Shown: in pieces, positions 1-11,242 of the stretch
Layout: every line of letters starts with the position of its first letter
How positions within the stretch are numbered: position 1 is the first letter of the stretch
Source of the DNA: Eustoma russellianum
Taxonomy: Eukaryota > Streptophyta > Magnoliopsida > Gentianales > Gentianaceae
NCBI GenBank assembly: GCA_036186865.1
Contig: AP025040.1
Coordinates: 14,898,817-14,962,816, forward strand
DNA: 64,000 nucleotides
Direction of reading: 5' to 3'
Notes under the pieces: generated by a model
What the model saw: only the letters and a program-made list of their open reading frames with translations
What the model was told of the DNA's origin: nothing
The model's database searches: none
Made by a program: the position numbers and the translations under genes

Positions 1-961
1 CCGACCCTAAAGGCATTAGAATTTTTTTAATACATGATGCGCCCAGCCACCACTAGAGCATGTGCTACCTCACGCGCGGCTCTTCCGGCGGCGCGTGAGG
101 CTCACTTGTCGTCTCCGGCGGCCTTTTTTCGGCCCCGATCTATGTTTCCACCTATTTCCAGTCTATGTGAACCTATTCTAAGGTCAAAACAAGAACTAAA
201 AACCCTAAACATACTAAAGATGTGCTATTTTAATTATCAAACATTTTCCTAAAATCAAATCCAAGGCACAGAAAACATTCATATGCATTAGCGATCATCC
301 AAGCATGAGTATTTCACAGATTCAACAACTTGCTATCAATTCCAACAATTTAAAACAACAGAACACATATATATCATTCAAAGCATGCTTAGATTGTACG
401 AATTGGAAGGGGAAAAGGGAACCTACCTGGATTGCAGACAAAACTACGCGACTAGAATAAACCTTGTTGGCTTCTATCCCTTTTTCCTTCTCCTTCTCTC
501 TTTCATCTTCTCCCCCTTTTTCTTCCTCCCTTCTCCATTCTTTTCTATCGTGTTCCTGCGTTACCTTTCTTTTTCATTCCCTTTTGCTTTGTCGTTTCCC
601 CCCTCCCCTGTTGCCCTCTTTTTAATTTATTGATTTGTGCGATATGGGGGGAAACGGTTATCCCCCCGTAATCCGCGTTGGTTTATTTATTTATTTTTTA
701 ATTATTTAGTTATTATTATTTCTTTTGTTTTAATTAATTTATTCTTATCCTCACTATTTCTTTAAATCCACTATTATCCTTATCTTTATTCTGTATTTCC
801 TTTATACCCAACTTCTATTCATACACTATACACTTTTAACATTTATACCATAGTTATAAAGTTCTTGTACATAACGAATTGCTCTGACTAATCCAATTAA
901 CGGGTACTCAATTTTTCATTTAACACATAACGACTACTTCGAAAATTTTTCGGGTGTAACA
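1..961 (-). mobile_element. Partial gypsy-type LTR, running off the left edge
   Basis: The + strand ends at 961 in CGGGTGTAACA, so the minus strand begins TGTTACACCCG, a common start of plant gypsy LTRs. The internal order matches the complete gypsy LTR at 45612-47831: a G-rich cluster, 'ggaacctacct' before a long pyrimidine tract (about 470-620), a run of G then C (about 640-670), then AT-rich DNA to the terminus. A GC-rich 'ggcgcgtgaggc' segment near 75-100 recurs in the LTR at 34 kb. The other end lies outside the window, so no TSD can be tested. The call rests on layout and terminus, not on coding sequence. Confidence 0.45.
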
Positions 962-1828
962 GATACAGTGTTTCCATGTATCCAAGAATATTTTCGTAAT
1001 TAAATTTTCAACCTGTTATAATTTATATTATATTTAGAAATCAACTAAAACAATATTTGGTAGAGAGGAGGTAAAGAAAAACTAACCTCATGTTGCAGAG
1101 GTGCGCTAAAATCAATGTTACTAGAAACATGTGTCAGGCAATTTGCTAATGTATGTTTGCCGAGCGAACGGGATCACATTAGACAGAAAATGAGGCTATT
1201 TGTAAGGCTTCTTATACCAACAGTCTTCACGTGCTAAAATTTTCAGAGGATTGAATTTTTTTAGTAGATAACTTTTTTAACACATGACGACTGATGATAG
1301 AAGACCTCATAAATGACCTCATTTTCTGCCTTCTCTGATTCTCTCCAGTTTGCTGAGTGTCTGATTGATGTTTCCATTGATCTGACGACCTCATAAATGG
1401 CTTTTTATGCATATCACCGTGAATCTTGGGCCTTGAGCGTCTATTAGTTGGTATAGGCTTTTTGCCATCCTTGCTTCTATGAGCCTTTTTCCCTCCCAAT
1501 CGAAATTTTTGCTCTTGTTAAACAACAGAGCTAGAAGGGCATTTTGAACATCAGCCGGAAATACATTTATAAGGGAAAAGTGAAAAATCAGAACCCTAAT
1601 CATCAGCCAATATGAGTAAAAAAAATCCATCATCATAGACGTTCGATAAATTACTGATTTACATACTTCTTAAAATTTTTAAAATTGGTACGATAGTACC
1701 CAGATTATAAAATTGACATTTTACAACTAGAAAAAAAATCCACCAACCTAAAAAAGAAAACTCAGCATAATATATTATTTAAAATAAAAAGAAGGTTTCT
1801 TTTTGACCTTCCAAAATGCACATTCACT
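962..1828. other. Non-coding stretch left of the LINE, nothing identified
   Basis: AT-rich DNA with no convincing gene. The short minus-strand frames here (1227-1499, 1391-1636) have no recognisable protein features. The last ~150 bases (about 1725-1828) are a diverged copy of 8175-8262: both have AACTAG, an A-rich stretch and TTGACCTTCCA followed by ATGCAC. This supports placing the LINE boundary at 1828/1829. Confidence 0.4.
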
Positions 1829-1921
1829 GGCCTTTTCAATGACTGCATCTTCGTGAAGTCCTGTGCTAAATTAAGATAAATTGTTCCATCAGATCTTAGG
1901 GTTCCAGCTGTGCCTGGATAA

Positions 1922-3256
1922 ATGAATTTTACCTCCGAGGAAGTGGATCTTTTGTACCGGAGCCTGAAAAAGCACAAGAGACCAGTGTCGGTTGAGCCTG
2001 GCTCTCCGTCGACGGGGAACGACATATACATATGCGGATAGACAGATCTACTAAAGAGGCATGTGATATCAGAAGCTGATATTTATGTTGGTGATGATGA
2101 AGATGACGGTACGATAGACCAGCACATGGAGAGCTATGAGGACATGACAATGGAGAAGACAGGAGGTACTGACACAGGTAGAGTTTCGATTGAGGTCCCA
2201 ATTCAGGAATGCAAATCTCTGTAGAGACCATGGAGAAGGGCTTTGATAATTAAGACATTAGGCAAAAGCTTTTCCTTCAAAGTGATTGAGAAGCGGGTCT
2301 CTAACTTGTGGGCATTTGGAGGCAAGCTGGACATCGTTGACATCGACGACGGATTCTATGTGGTACGCTTTTATCCGAAATGTCAGTATTTCCATGCACT
2401 TGAGGGTGGGCCTTGGACCATCTAAGGTCATTACATAACCGTTACAAAGTGGCATCCTTTTTTCTCCATATCGAAGGAAACGGTGACTAAAACAATGGCG
2501 TGGGTCCACATCCCCAAATTGCCACTTGAGTTTTTTTGATGAGAGTATTCTAATGCGGATTGGCAATCTACTTGGTAATGCAGTAAAGGTTGATGATACG
2601 ACTAGGCATGTGCAAAGGGATCGTTATGCTTGTATCTGTGTGGAAATTGACCTACGGAAGCTGCTTATATCAAGAGTCGAGGTGAATGGCCAGTTGTTTA
2701 CCATTGAATATGAGGGGCTAAATATCATTTGTTTTGCTTATGGCCGATATGGGCATAAGACAGAAGAGTGTGGCAATGGTCAGAAATTTTCTGTTGAACC
2801 AGAGATTCTGATGTGCTGAAGCAGAATGTCCCAGATGTGCAAGACCCGTTCGAACCATGGATGGTGGCACCAAGTGGCAGGCGTAGGAGAGCTCCAACTA
2901 ATAAAGAAAACGGGGGGCAATTTGACAAAAGAGAAATATGTGAAGGGGGGAGGAACTTGGATACTATTGAGGGAGTTGGAAGAGGGTCTCAGTCGCATCT
3001 AAATGTTGCGGCTAGTGGGTCGCGTTTTGGCCCATTGACAAGCACCGATGAAGAGACGGGTGGTGATACGGTGGAGAGCTCATTGCAACGAGAACTAAGA
3101 GAGGTTGTGGATAAAGGACCTAAAGTGGTATTCCTATCTATGATTAAAGAGGCGATAACACGTACAAACATAAAAGGGGGCAAGAAAGGGATACCAGTAA
3201 GGGCACAGGACAAGCCAAAATTACAGATTTTACCAACAGGAAACAGTAATACATAA
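1922..3256 (+). pseudogene. LINE ORF1 (DUF4283 and CCHC knuckle), broken
   Basis: In plant L1s this protein binds the element RNA. ATG at 1922 opens a frame starting MNFTSEEVDLLYRSLKKHKR, typical of these ORF1s. Stops occur at 2039, about 2222 and 2423. The DUF4283 core follows (about 2240-2520: ALIIKTLGKSFSFKVIEKR, then WAFGG and a VVRF strand). A run of seven T at about 2529-2535 shifts the frame; the next frame (2526-2819) holds MRIGNLLGNAVKVD and the knuckle CFAYGRYGHKTEEC (C-x2-C expected; here C-x2-Y, so the second cysteine is lost). A further shift leads into a low-complexity basic tail (2813-3256) starting with the family's EPWMV motif. It is a pseudogene. Confidence 0.85.
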
Positions 3257-3691
3257 ATACAAAATGAACTACGCAAACCACTATTCGACAATAGTAATAC
3301 TAGGAGGCTTCAAGAGGCAGAGGCTCACTAAGCAGAACACGGGGTGGACATGTGAATAGATCATTAAGAGATATAACAAATGAAGACCGAATTGTGCAGC
3401 CCAACCTCACTCCTCTCAGCCATGGCGAGGAATGGCCTAGCCTTATTGTTAGTGTGGGTAGGTAGGCACAATCAAGATTCAAGGGAAGCATCAAGCAACA
3501 CCCCCTGGATGCTTCTCTCGAGGACAAGGGCAGACACGACCCTGTTATTGACCCATGTGTCGATGTTATGGCAGTCGGTGTGAATGTAGCCGATGGTAAT
3601 GTTCAAATTGGCCAGCTTAATGATGATAGTACGGAAATAGATGGCGGGGAGGCCACGGAAGTAACTGGCTACCAGTTTCTCCATGAAGATC

Positions 3692-6600
3692 ATGTCTTGG
3701 AACTGTAGGGGGCTACGTCACCTGACTTTCCCTCTTGGATTATTTATCCACCTTTAGACTAGATTTATTGTTCCTTATGGAGACACATGCTCAGAGCTTG
3801 TGTGCACTGTGGATTCTTCGTCATTTTTGGTTTACTGATATTACAGTTGTGGAAGCCTATGGTTTTGCTGGGGGCTTATGGTGCCTTTGGAATAATGATG
3901 TGGTTATGTCAAGGTCGTTAATTATACAGCCCAAATGCTAACACTTCTGATCAAGTAAGGTGGAGTTGTACCGTGGGCACTTTCTTTGGTATATGCATCT
4001 CCAATTCTGGCTATGTGCAACATGTTCTGTGATCACACAGAAGATATTGGTCGTGTAATGGACGTCCCCTGGCGTCTGATTAGGGACTTCAACCAAGTTG
4101 TTCATCAGGAAGACAAATCCGGGGGTCGTCGTGTTAGTGGATACTCAGTAAATAAAATGCGTGCGATGTTGGAAGAGTGTATTTTGTTGGGCATGCCATT
4201 TTCAGGGCCCCGTTTCACGTGGAAAAATAGGCAGCCAGAGGATTTTAAAATCCAACAAAGAATCGATCAATGTTGGACGAATGAAGATTAGCATTCCAAG
4301 TTTCGCTTGGCCACGCTGTAGCACATGCATAGGGTCTACTCGGACCATCATCCGTTGATTTTGACTACAACCAACCAGCAAAACAGCCTGGTTGCATATT
4401 GTTTCCCTCGGTTTCAAGAAGCATGACTGGACCATTCTGACTTTAGCAAATTTGTACAACAGGCGTGGGTTGAGCATTCACCAGACTCTATGAAACGATT
4501 AATGACTTTGCTGTCAAGCTTAAGAGATGGAGTACGGAAGTGTTTGGAAACCTATTCCATCGGAAAAAAGGTGCGAGGCACGTATTTTGGGCATTCAAAA
4601 GGCATTGGCCCGTCACTCATCCCGTTTCTTGACAAACCTAAGAAAGAATTTGTTAGATGAGTATACGAAAATCCTAAAGCTTGAAGAGACATATTGGAAA
4701 CAAAAAAACAAGGTGCATTGGCTGATCAACGGGAAACGGAACTCATGTAGTTTTCATAAAGTAGTTGCAACCAGAAGGCCTTCAAAAAGAATCACAAGTT
4801 TAAAGGGTGATAAAGAGGATTGGCTCACAGATCCGGTCCAGTTAAAGACTATGGTTAGAGGCTATTTCATGGAATTATATTCAAATACTCCCACCCCATT
4901 AAGGAACGATAGCTCGATCATGTTCCCAGCACTATCCCATGCAGATCGCCGGATGCTTAACCACCATGTATCTGTCAAGGAGATCGAATCAACAATGTTC
5001 CGAATGGGGCCCCACAAAGCACCTAGTCCGGATGGTCTTCCCCTGGTGTTTTTTCAGCGCAACTGGTGTGTGGTGGGTCCCTCTGTAATATCCTTTGTGC
5101 TAAAAGCTTGCCAAACTGGTGAGTTCCCACAGCATATGAACGAGTCATTAAGTACCTTAATTCTGAAGATAAATCACCCAGAAAGTATCTCCCAATTCTG
5201 CCTTATTGCATTAAGTAATGTGTCGGTGAAAGTGATTACAAAAGTCATTGCAAATAGGCTAAAATCAATGATTCTGAAGTTGGTGTTTGCATAGCAATGT
5301 GCTTTTACCCCGGTAGACAAGCCTAGGAAAATATAGTTATTGCACAAGAAATTTTGCATACAATGCGAAATAAAAAAAGGAAAAAAGGCTTAATGGTCAT
5401 GAAAGTGGATCTTGGGAAGGCTTATGATAGAGTCAATTGGAAGTTCCTTCATAAAGTGGTGCTTGTTGCTGGCTTTAGTGTGGAAATTAGTAGACTTATC
5501 AAGTATGGTGTGACCTCGGCCAGTTTGTCAATTATTTGGAATAGTGAGAGGTTGGAATCGTTTCATCCGACAAGGGATATTCGGTAGGGAGATCTGATTG
5601 CTCCGTGTTTGTTTCTACTATGTATGGATGTCCTGAGTTGTATGATTAATTCTGCTGTCAAGGCAAAGTTGTGGAAGCCTATTGTGACATCGCGAGGTGT
5701 CCCTAAGATCTCACATATCTTTTTCGCGGATGATCTACTTCTGTTTGGAGAAGCAACTAAGGAAACTGCGGTGATTATAGAAAAGGTTTTGGAGAATTTT
5801 TGTGAAATGTCAGGCTAGCAAGTGAGTAAATTTAAGAGCCAATGTTTTTGTCTCCCGGAATACCCAATCAGAGGTGGCACAGAGCATTAGCGTTTGGTTA
5901 AATATGCAGCAAACGGATGATATTGAAAAATATTTGGGTATACTGTTACTCCACTCTAGGGTCACAGCTAAAACATATGATTTCTTAGTAGACAATATCC
6001 GCAACAGGTTGAAAGCATGGAAGACTAAATTCTTATAGCAAGCAGCTCGTGCTACTTCAATACAGTAGATCAAATGAAAAATATATGCGCAAGTTTTTGT
6101 GGGATGCGCGTGTCTGGGGTCAAATTTGTCAACCCAAGGCCTACGGTGGCTTGGGTGTGAGGAGCTTGAGGAACATGAACTTGGCATTTATTGCTAAGTT
6201 GGGGTGGCAAATGTTGATGGAAAAAGATCTAGTGTTGTTCAAGGTCCTCCGCAAAATATGGATCTCCGCTGGCTGACAATGGCAAACAAAATGTGTCTGC
6301 GATTTGGCGAGGTATTCGATGCTGCGTGGACTTGTTGCGCACTGGGATGCTGTCTTCAAATTTTCAGCAAGATGGGGACGAGGCAGCCTCTTCTCAGGTA
6401 CGCTGGAATGTGTCACCACTGGAAAATTTACAACCGCTAGTGCTTACGTCCTCTTGAATAACAGCAACTTAGCCGCCTTGGATAATGGTGGAAAGGAATA
6501 TGGAAGCTTAAAGGGCCAAATCAGGGCAATATCTGTCTATAGAAGAGGAAGCACTCTGCTCTTCCAATTGCATATTTCTTGCATAAGCACCATATCATAC

Positions 6601-6983
6601 CCACTGCCTTATGCTTGGTGTGTAACAAGATTGGTGTTGGCCAGATTCATAAACTCAGAGAATGTGAGTGGGCTACACAAATTTGGAGAAAATTGGTCCT
6701 TCATTTGCATTGGAGGTTGTTTAACAATGACATGAGTTTGCTGGAGTGGATTGACATAAACATTGCTGGAAATATGGAGGCCAGAACCACCTCCAAGGGA
6801 TGTCCTTGTATCTTTCGTGAGGTCGTTGCTGGCATTTGGTGGTGGCGTAATTCGTTTTTTCATGGCATGGTTGAAACTTTTATTCCACCGAGTCTTTTTG
6901 TAAATGAAGTGTTGCATAGAGTGCGTCTGTTATACACGGCCAATGGTCTAGTTGATGATTTTTTTTGTCTGGTGCTTGAATAA
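3692..6983 (+). pseudogene. LINE ORF2 (endonuclease, reverse transcriptase, zf-RVT), broken
   Basis: ORF2 of plant L1s nicks the target and reverse-transcribes the RNA. ATG at 3692 gives MSWNCRGLRH, the standard start of the AP endonuclease. Remnants of endonuclease motifs follow: DFN near 4090, TWKNRQ and a diverged RLD motif near 4220-4270, and SDHHPL near 4338. The RT starts about 4980 (KAPSPDG near 5020), continues with MKVDLGKAYDRVNW near 5400 and reaches the catalytic FADD motif near 5730. A zinc-finger-like RVT tail lies at about 6600-6720. Stops and shifts occur throughout, so no full-length product is possible. Confidence 0.85.
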
Positions 6984-7077
6984 TTTGTCTTTGATGTTAA
7001 ATGACTTGTACATACTGTTTTTGAAGCAATGAAAAGATCTTTTCTTCAAAAAAATAAAATAAAATTACACATTCACT

Positions 7078-7235
7078 AAACACACCATTTTCCACGGGTC
7101 ATCCAGCATAAAAGATCGAATCAGCAATGATTATAACACACGAAGCGATCACGAAGCTATCACACTACCAGTAATACATGATCTCTGTCCTTCATAATCA
7201 ACTTTTCCCCTGTAAAAAAAAAAGAAAAGCTTATC
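7078..7235. other. Right flank of the LINE, homologous to 8262-8345
   Basis: No gene. 'ggtcatccagcataaaaga' (about 7097-7115) is matched by 'cgtcatccagcattaaaga' (about 8275-8293). Together with the left flank this shows that the LINE split a sequence that also exists about 1.2 kb downstream as an unsplit, diverged copy. Confidence 0.5.
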
Positions 7236-7560
7236 GTACCCAGGACATAGCCCAACTGGTTCCGGACAGGGGTTTTCGAAAGGGATGTCAGGGGTTCAAT
7301 TATTGCCAAAGGCAAAAAAAACCCTTCCCAGCAAGTGCATAGTGTGGGAGCTCCTTGGCCTGTAGGCTTGCCTGCAGTACTGGGGGCTCCTTATGCAGAC
7401 TACTGTGTAAATGACCAAGCTCCTGCTAGCAGACGGTTGGGTACCTGATTTACATCCCTATGCTATTTTTGGGACTGGATGTGGCAAGGACTCTTACTGG
7501 TTGGAGTTAAACCTTTATAGTGTTTAATAACCTACCAAAGAACCCCAACCCACCCCTAAA
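7236..7560 (+). mobile_element. tRNA-derived SINE
   Basis: An internal RNA polymerase III promoter can be read: box A TAGCCCAACTGG at 7248-7259 and box B-like GGTTCAATT at 7293-7301, spaced as in plant SINEs. The body (about 325 bp) has no ORF and ends near an A-rich stretch (CCCCTAAAAAAA). Imperfect flanking repeats (AAAAGCTTAT before, AAAAATCTTAT after) may be the TSD but are too A-rich to be certain. It is not a tRNA gene, because no cloverleaf or acceptor stem can be drawn around the boxes. Confidence 0.6.
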
Positions 7561-8784
7561 AAAATCTTATTTGAACAACAAAATCTTCCCCTACCTGAAC
7601 AGCTCCTCCTTCAACTCTGGTTGTGGATCGACCAATTCTTTCTTTCCTATCTAATTATAACCATTAATATCTAATATACCATCTCACAAGCAATAGAGAA
7701 CTACATCTTAACCAAACTTGAAGTTTAAAGCGTTCAGTAATTTTATTGTGCTCCTAGAGCAACTAATGACATAATAAAATAATGACAAATAAGTTTTATC
7801 TACATATAAACAAGAGGGTGATTGGCCAAAATAAGGGGCTCATAAATATTCTACACATGTTATTGGTCATGGAGTAACTAATCATACTTACTCCTAGACT
7901 ATTTTAAAATTTGCCAGCCTCACTTATTTAAACAAGTTCAATTTTCTTTTGTCCATTTTTGAAACTGCCTAACCATAATGTAACCCTACGATGCATTATT
8001 AACTCCAATCATGCAAATTTGAATCAGATAATTGGCCACTCAGCCACATCAACATACATCAAACAGCCAAGTCCATCAAATAATTATAGAACTTCTTCTA
8101 ACCACATCCAACAACCCTAGCAGACAATCAAAAATCTTTCCTTAACTAGTAAACAAAATTGATTAAAAAAAACTAGTAACAAAAAAAAGCATCACCCTAA
8201 AAAATAGGCAATATTAAAAAGAAAACAAAGCTATCTTTTGACCTTCCACGATGCACGTTTACTATAAATAATCTCGTCATCCAGCATTAAAGAAACAAGC
8301 AAAAATCATAAACCTAGGACTAATTTGTAATAGGGGAGAGATTACGAAGGTGTTCGGCTTATTTGGTGTCGTGGTTGAGGAACGGTACATACGAAAAAAT
8401 GTCGCACCAAAAAAAATCTACACGACACTTGTAGATTTTTTTTTTAAAAAAAAACCTACACACAATGGCAGCAGATGATCCAAATTGAATTAAAAAGTTT
8501 GTGTACTGAATCAAGTATATGGCTAGGTATTATTGAATTTAGGTCGAGATTTCTCAAGCATTAGTTAAAATGTTGGAGTTCGTTTCAGAATAACTTTGAA
8601 GCCATTCGAGTTTGGCTCGTTTCTGATCAAATAATTTAAAACATATTCATATTCGACTTCTATAACACTCGGTTCCATTGTTTCCTAATTTGATTTCAAC
8701 ACAATTTCGTCAAACTTTGTAGCACGTTATTCGTATTCTATACGTAGTTGATTATTTGAGGTAAAATAGAGAGCAAACATGTAA
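7561..8784. other. AT-rich DNA without a gene
   Basis: Nothing coding is seen. It contains the second copy (about 8175-8345) of the sequence that the LINE interrupts. A short A/T-tract hairpin lies at 8409-8446. Confidence 0.5.
8409..8446. repeat. Inverted repeat with A and T tracts
   Basis: AAAAAATCTACA and TGTAGATTTTTT form a 12-bp perfect stem around the loop CGACACT. It could fold in RNA or mark the end of a small decayed element. No flanking duplication was seen, so its nature is open. Confidence 0.5.
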
Positions 8785-8792
8785 ATGTTTGC

Positions 8793-9479
8793 TAGGGGTG
8801 GCAATTTCAGATACGACACGAAACACGATCCGAATTTGATACGAATTTTCACGTGTATGGGTATGACATTGGTGGGTTTCGTGTACAAATCGGATAAGAC
8901 CTGAAAGATACCCACCAACGGCGGGTCGTGTCCGGGTAAACCCGTGGGTACCCGTTTATACACGAAATTTAAAAAATATATTTTAAATAAAATTTATAAT
9001 TAATAAAATAAAAAATAAATTTTTCAAAAAAATAAAGACTACCGTGCTACTAAGTAACCCTATTCGGTTTCCCCCTTCCTCCATTTCCGAATCTCATTTT
9101 TTTAATCTATTATTCCGTAGTCAAGTGATTTGAGTTTAGAGGACCTCACTCATTTTAATCTTTAACCTTTGGTTGTGTACTTATTGTTGTTTCATACATT
9201 GTACCAGTAGTCGTTTAAGTACATGAAACCTGAAAAATACACGAAACCTGAAAATACCTGAAAATACATGAAATGACATATACACGACTTGACATATTTG
9301 TACTTGTCAAGTTCTTGGGTATACCCGATACACGACACGTAACCTGGCATGTACGGATTTGGGTATCTACATCTATACACGCGAAGCAAACGGGTAAGGT
9401 ATGGGTACAACACTTTGATACACGAAACCCGAAAAACACGAAATACGAAACACGATACACGACCTGTTTGACACCCCTA
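8793..9479. mobile_element. Non-autonomous hAT element (MITE-like, 687 bp)
   Basis: The ends are TAGGGGTGGCAA and its near inverse (TTTGACACCCCTA), typical of plant hAT elements. A perfect 8-bp TSD, ATGTTTGC, lies at 8785-8792 and 9480-9487. Both subterminal regions are full of short motifs such as TACACGAAA, ACCCG and CGGGTA in both orientations, as expected of transposase-binding subterminal repeats. There is no coding sequence, so it depends on a transposase supplied elsewhere. Confidence 0.9.
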
Positions 9480-9487
9480 ATGTTTGC

Positions 9488-10450
9488 TGAAAGGGTATAA
9501 GAACTTTGACTGTTAATATTTACTATTTTAAAAAATAGATAATATTTTTAGGATAGACAAAAATAGAAAGGAATACAATCGGATAGAGAAACTATGATAG
9601 ATAAACATTCAAATGAAGTCATAATGCTTAAGTTTTGTTCATCTCCTTTAACAAGCTCGCTTACTTTTTTTGGCAAGTCATTTCAAGAGCTGCTAACAAG
9701 GTGCTCATGATGGACTAGACTCATTTGCACTATATACTCTTAAGGCTGTAACAAAGACTCTAGAGAGGTAATGAATAGGTTGTTGGTTTGAGTTCATTTA
9801 GCTCATACAAACTATCAATGCTTACAAAAATAAGAAGGAATAAGATGAAAAGTAATGAATTAGAGACACTGATTAAGAGTGGTTCGAATCTCCTTCGTTC
9901 TACTCTACCATCACTTTGTTTTCAAAGTGAATTTCAAAAACAACTTTCTTATTCTCATGAAAGGAACAAGAACAACTACCACTACTACTACAACACCTAT
10001 TGCAACAAATGACATAATATCAAATACTACACAACTATTGTAACAACAGCTCCTACAGCAACTACGAACGAGCGCCTTAGATCTTTTGTACTTGCTCTTT
10101 TACAACTTCAACAAAGTTCTACTTAAGAACTTTTACCAAATGAGTTTTGGGAGAAGAGATGAATGACACTTTCAAAACAAGTTGAACCACAAGATCCTCT
10201 TTTGTTAGACTTCATTACTCTCATAACAAAAATTGAAAAACGAACAACAAGGGCTTAATGAACTTTAAGCACTTCTGCACTTGAGAGCCTTTGAGATGAA
10301 GAAAAAATTTGTAATTGTCTTCTCTATACTTCTTCAATATATAGAGCAGATAAATCTCGTTTTGCATCATTATTCAATGTCTTACACTTATATTAATTAA
10401 TTTGGAGAAGTCCAACTTGCCTTCAACCATCCTACTCCTCAATTTGTTGA
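9488..10450. other. Unassigned AT-rich stretch between two hAT elements
   Basis: No gene, terminal repeat or tandem structure is recognised. The short + frame at 9788-10012 has no known features and is probably a chance ORF. Confidence 0.4.
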
Positions 10451-10714
10451 ATCATAACCAGTGTTGTCAATAGCGTGAGGCGCACTGTAGCGCGACGGCC
10501 AAATTTCTGTAGCGTGTAGCGCATAACGCCGTAGCGCACGCTACACGCATCCGAGGAGCATAGACAACTAATAAACTAAAATATTAGGTAACAACTATAA
10601 ACATAATATAAAATTTCATATTTGTTCAAAAAGTTTAAACATAGATATAATTAAAACATAGATAGAACATAAAAACAATTGTTCAAATTGTTCAAACTTC
10701 CAACATAGATAAAA

Positions 10715-10957
10715 CTAAAATAATTTCAAATCATCAAACACAAAATCTTCATTTTCTTCATCCTTATTATCTTCTCCATCTGAAGCTATAAGATCGATTT
10801 CTTTTTCTTCATCTACAAGCACACGAGAAATTGCATTTACCGAACTTGAACCTTCACCCTTAGCAACTTTGGTGGATCTAGTGCCATAAATAGGATCGTG
10901 AACACTGGCAGCCTTACCAATCGCGCTCCATCTCAATAATGAACAATCATCAAACAC
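10715..10957 (-). pseudogene. C-terminal fragment of hAT transposase
   Basis: The frame reads LLRWSAIGKAASVHDPIYGT, matching the short conserved tail (L-x-W-x-A-[IV]-x-x-A, then DPIYxTRS) that follows the dimerisation region in plant BED/DUF659 hAT transposases. A serine patch and a long acidic end (DGEDNKDEENEDF) follow. There is no BED finger, DDE-type core or dimerisation helix here. The first residues have no ATG, so this is an exon remnant and not an independent gene. Confidence 0.65.
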
Positions 10958-11064
10958 ATAATTTGATGGGATTGTAGCTTAGGCTTTATTATTTACTTTT
11001 TATTTTCTTTTATTTTAATAACTGAAATTACTATTTTTTTCAAAAAAAAACTGAAATTACTGAA

Positions 11065-11136
11065 GCGCGCTACGTGCGCCTCGCGCGCTACGTGCGCCTC
11101 ACGCGCTACGTGCGCCTCGCGCGCTACGTGTACCTC
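11065..11136. repeat. Four tandem 18-bp subterminal repeats of the hAT element
   Basis: Four units of GCGCGCTACGTGCGCCTC, nearly identical, lie inside the right end of the hAT element. Arrays of this kind are normally transposase-binding sites. The unit is very rich in CG and so a likely methylation target. Confidence 0.85.
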
Positions 11137-11242
11137 GGCCGCGCTTTCAGGATGTTGTTACGCTACATGACCTTGTAGCGATTGATCTTGCGCTACGTGC
11201 GTTACGCGCTACAAGCGCGCTACAAACAACACTGATCATAAC

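Larger units (their letters stand above)
1829..7067 (+). mobile_element. L1-type non-LTR retrotransposon (LINE), complete length but mutated
   Basis: The element is flanked by a perfect 10-bp TSD, CACATTCACT, at 1819-1828 and 7068-7077, and ends in an A-rich tail (TTCAAAAAAATAAAATAAAATT). It carries the two ORFs of plant L1-like LINEs: an ORF1 with a DUF4283-type RNA-binding domain and a CCHC knuckle, and an ORF2 with AP endonuclease, reverse transcriptase and a degraded C-terminal zf-RVT region. Both ORFs have several stops and frameshifts, so it cannot move by itself. Its length (5.2 kb) is in the usual range, and the TSD and tail indicate a single target-primed insertion that was not 5'-truncated. 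Confidence 0.9.
10459..11234 (-). mobile_element. hAT deletion derivative with a transposase 3' end
   Basis: The ends are CAGTGTTGTCAATAGCG and the inverse of CAGTGTTGTTTGTAGCGC, a well-known plant hAT terminus, with a perfect 8-bp TSD ATCATAAC at 10451-10458 and 11235-11242. Subterminal GTAGCG/CGCTAC motifs are dense at both ends and form a tandem array at 11065-11136. The interior keeps only the C-terminal piece of a minus-strand transposase gene, so this looks like an internal-deletion product of an autonomous element. Confidence 0.9.

Noticed and set aside
385..633. F/L/S-rich + strand ORF
   Set aside because: Translation of the pyrimidine tract of an LTR.
7248..7301. Possible tRNA gene from boxes A and B
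   Set aside because: No acceptor or anticodon stems can be formed; the following 250 bp and A-rich end fit a SINE.
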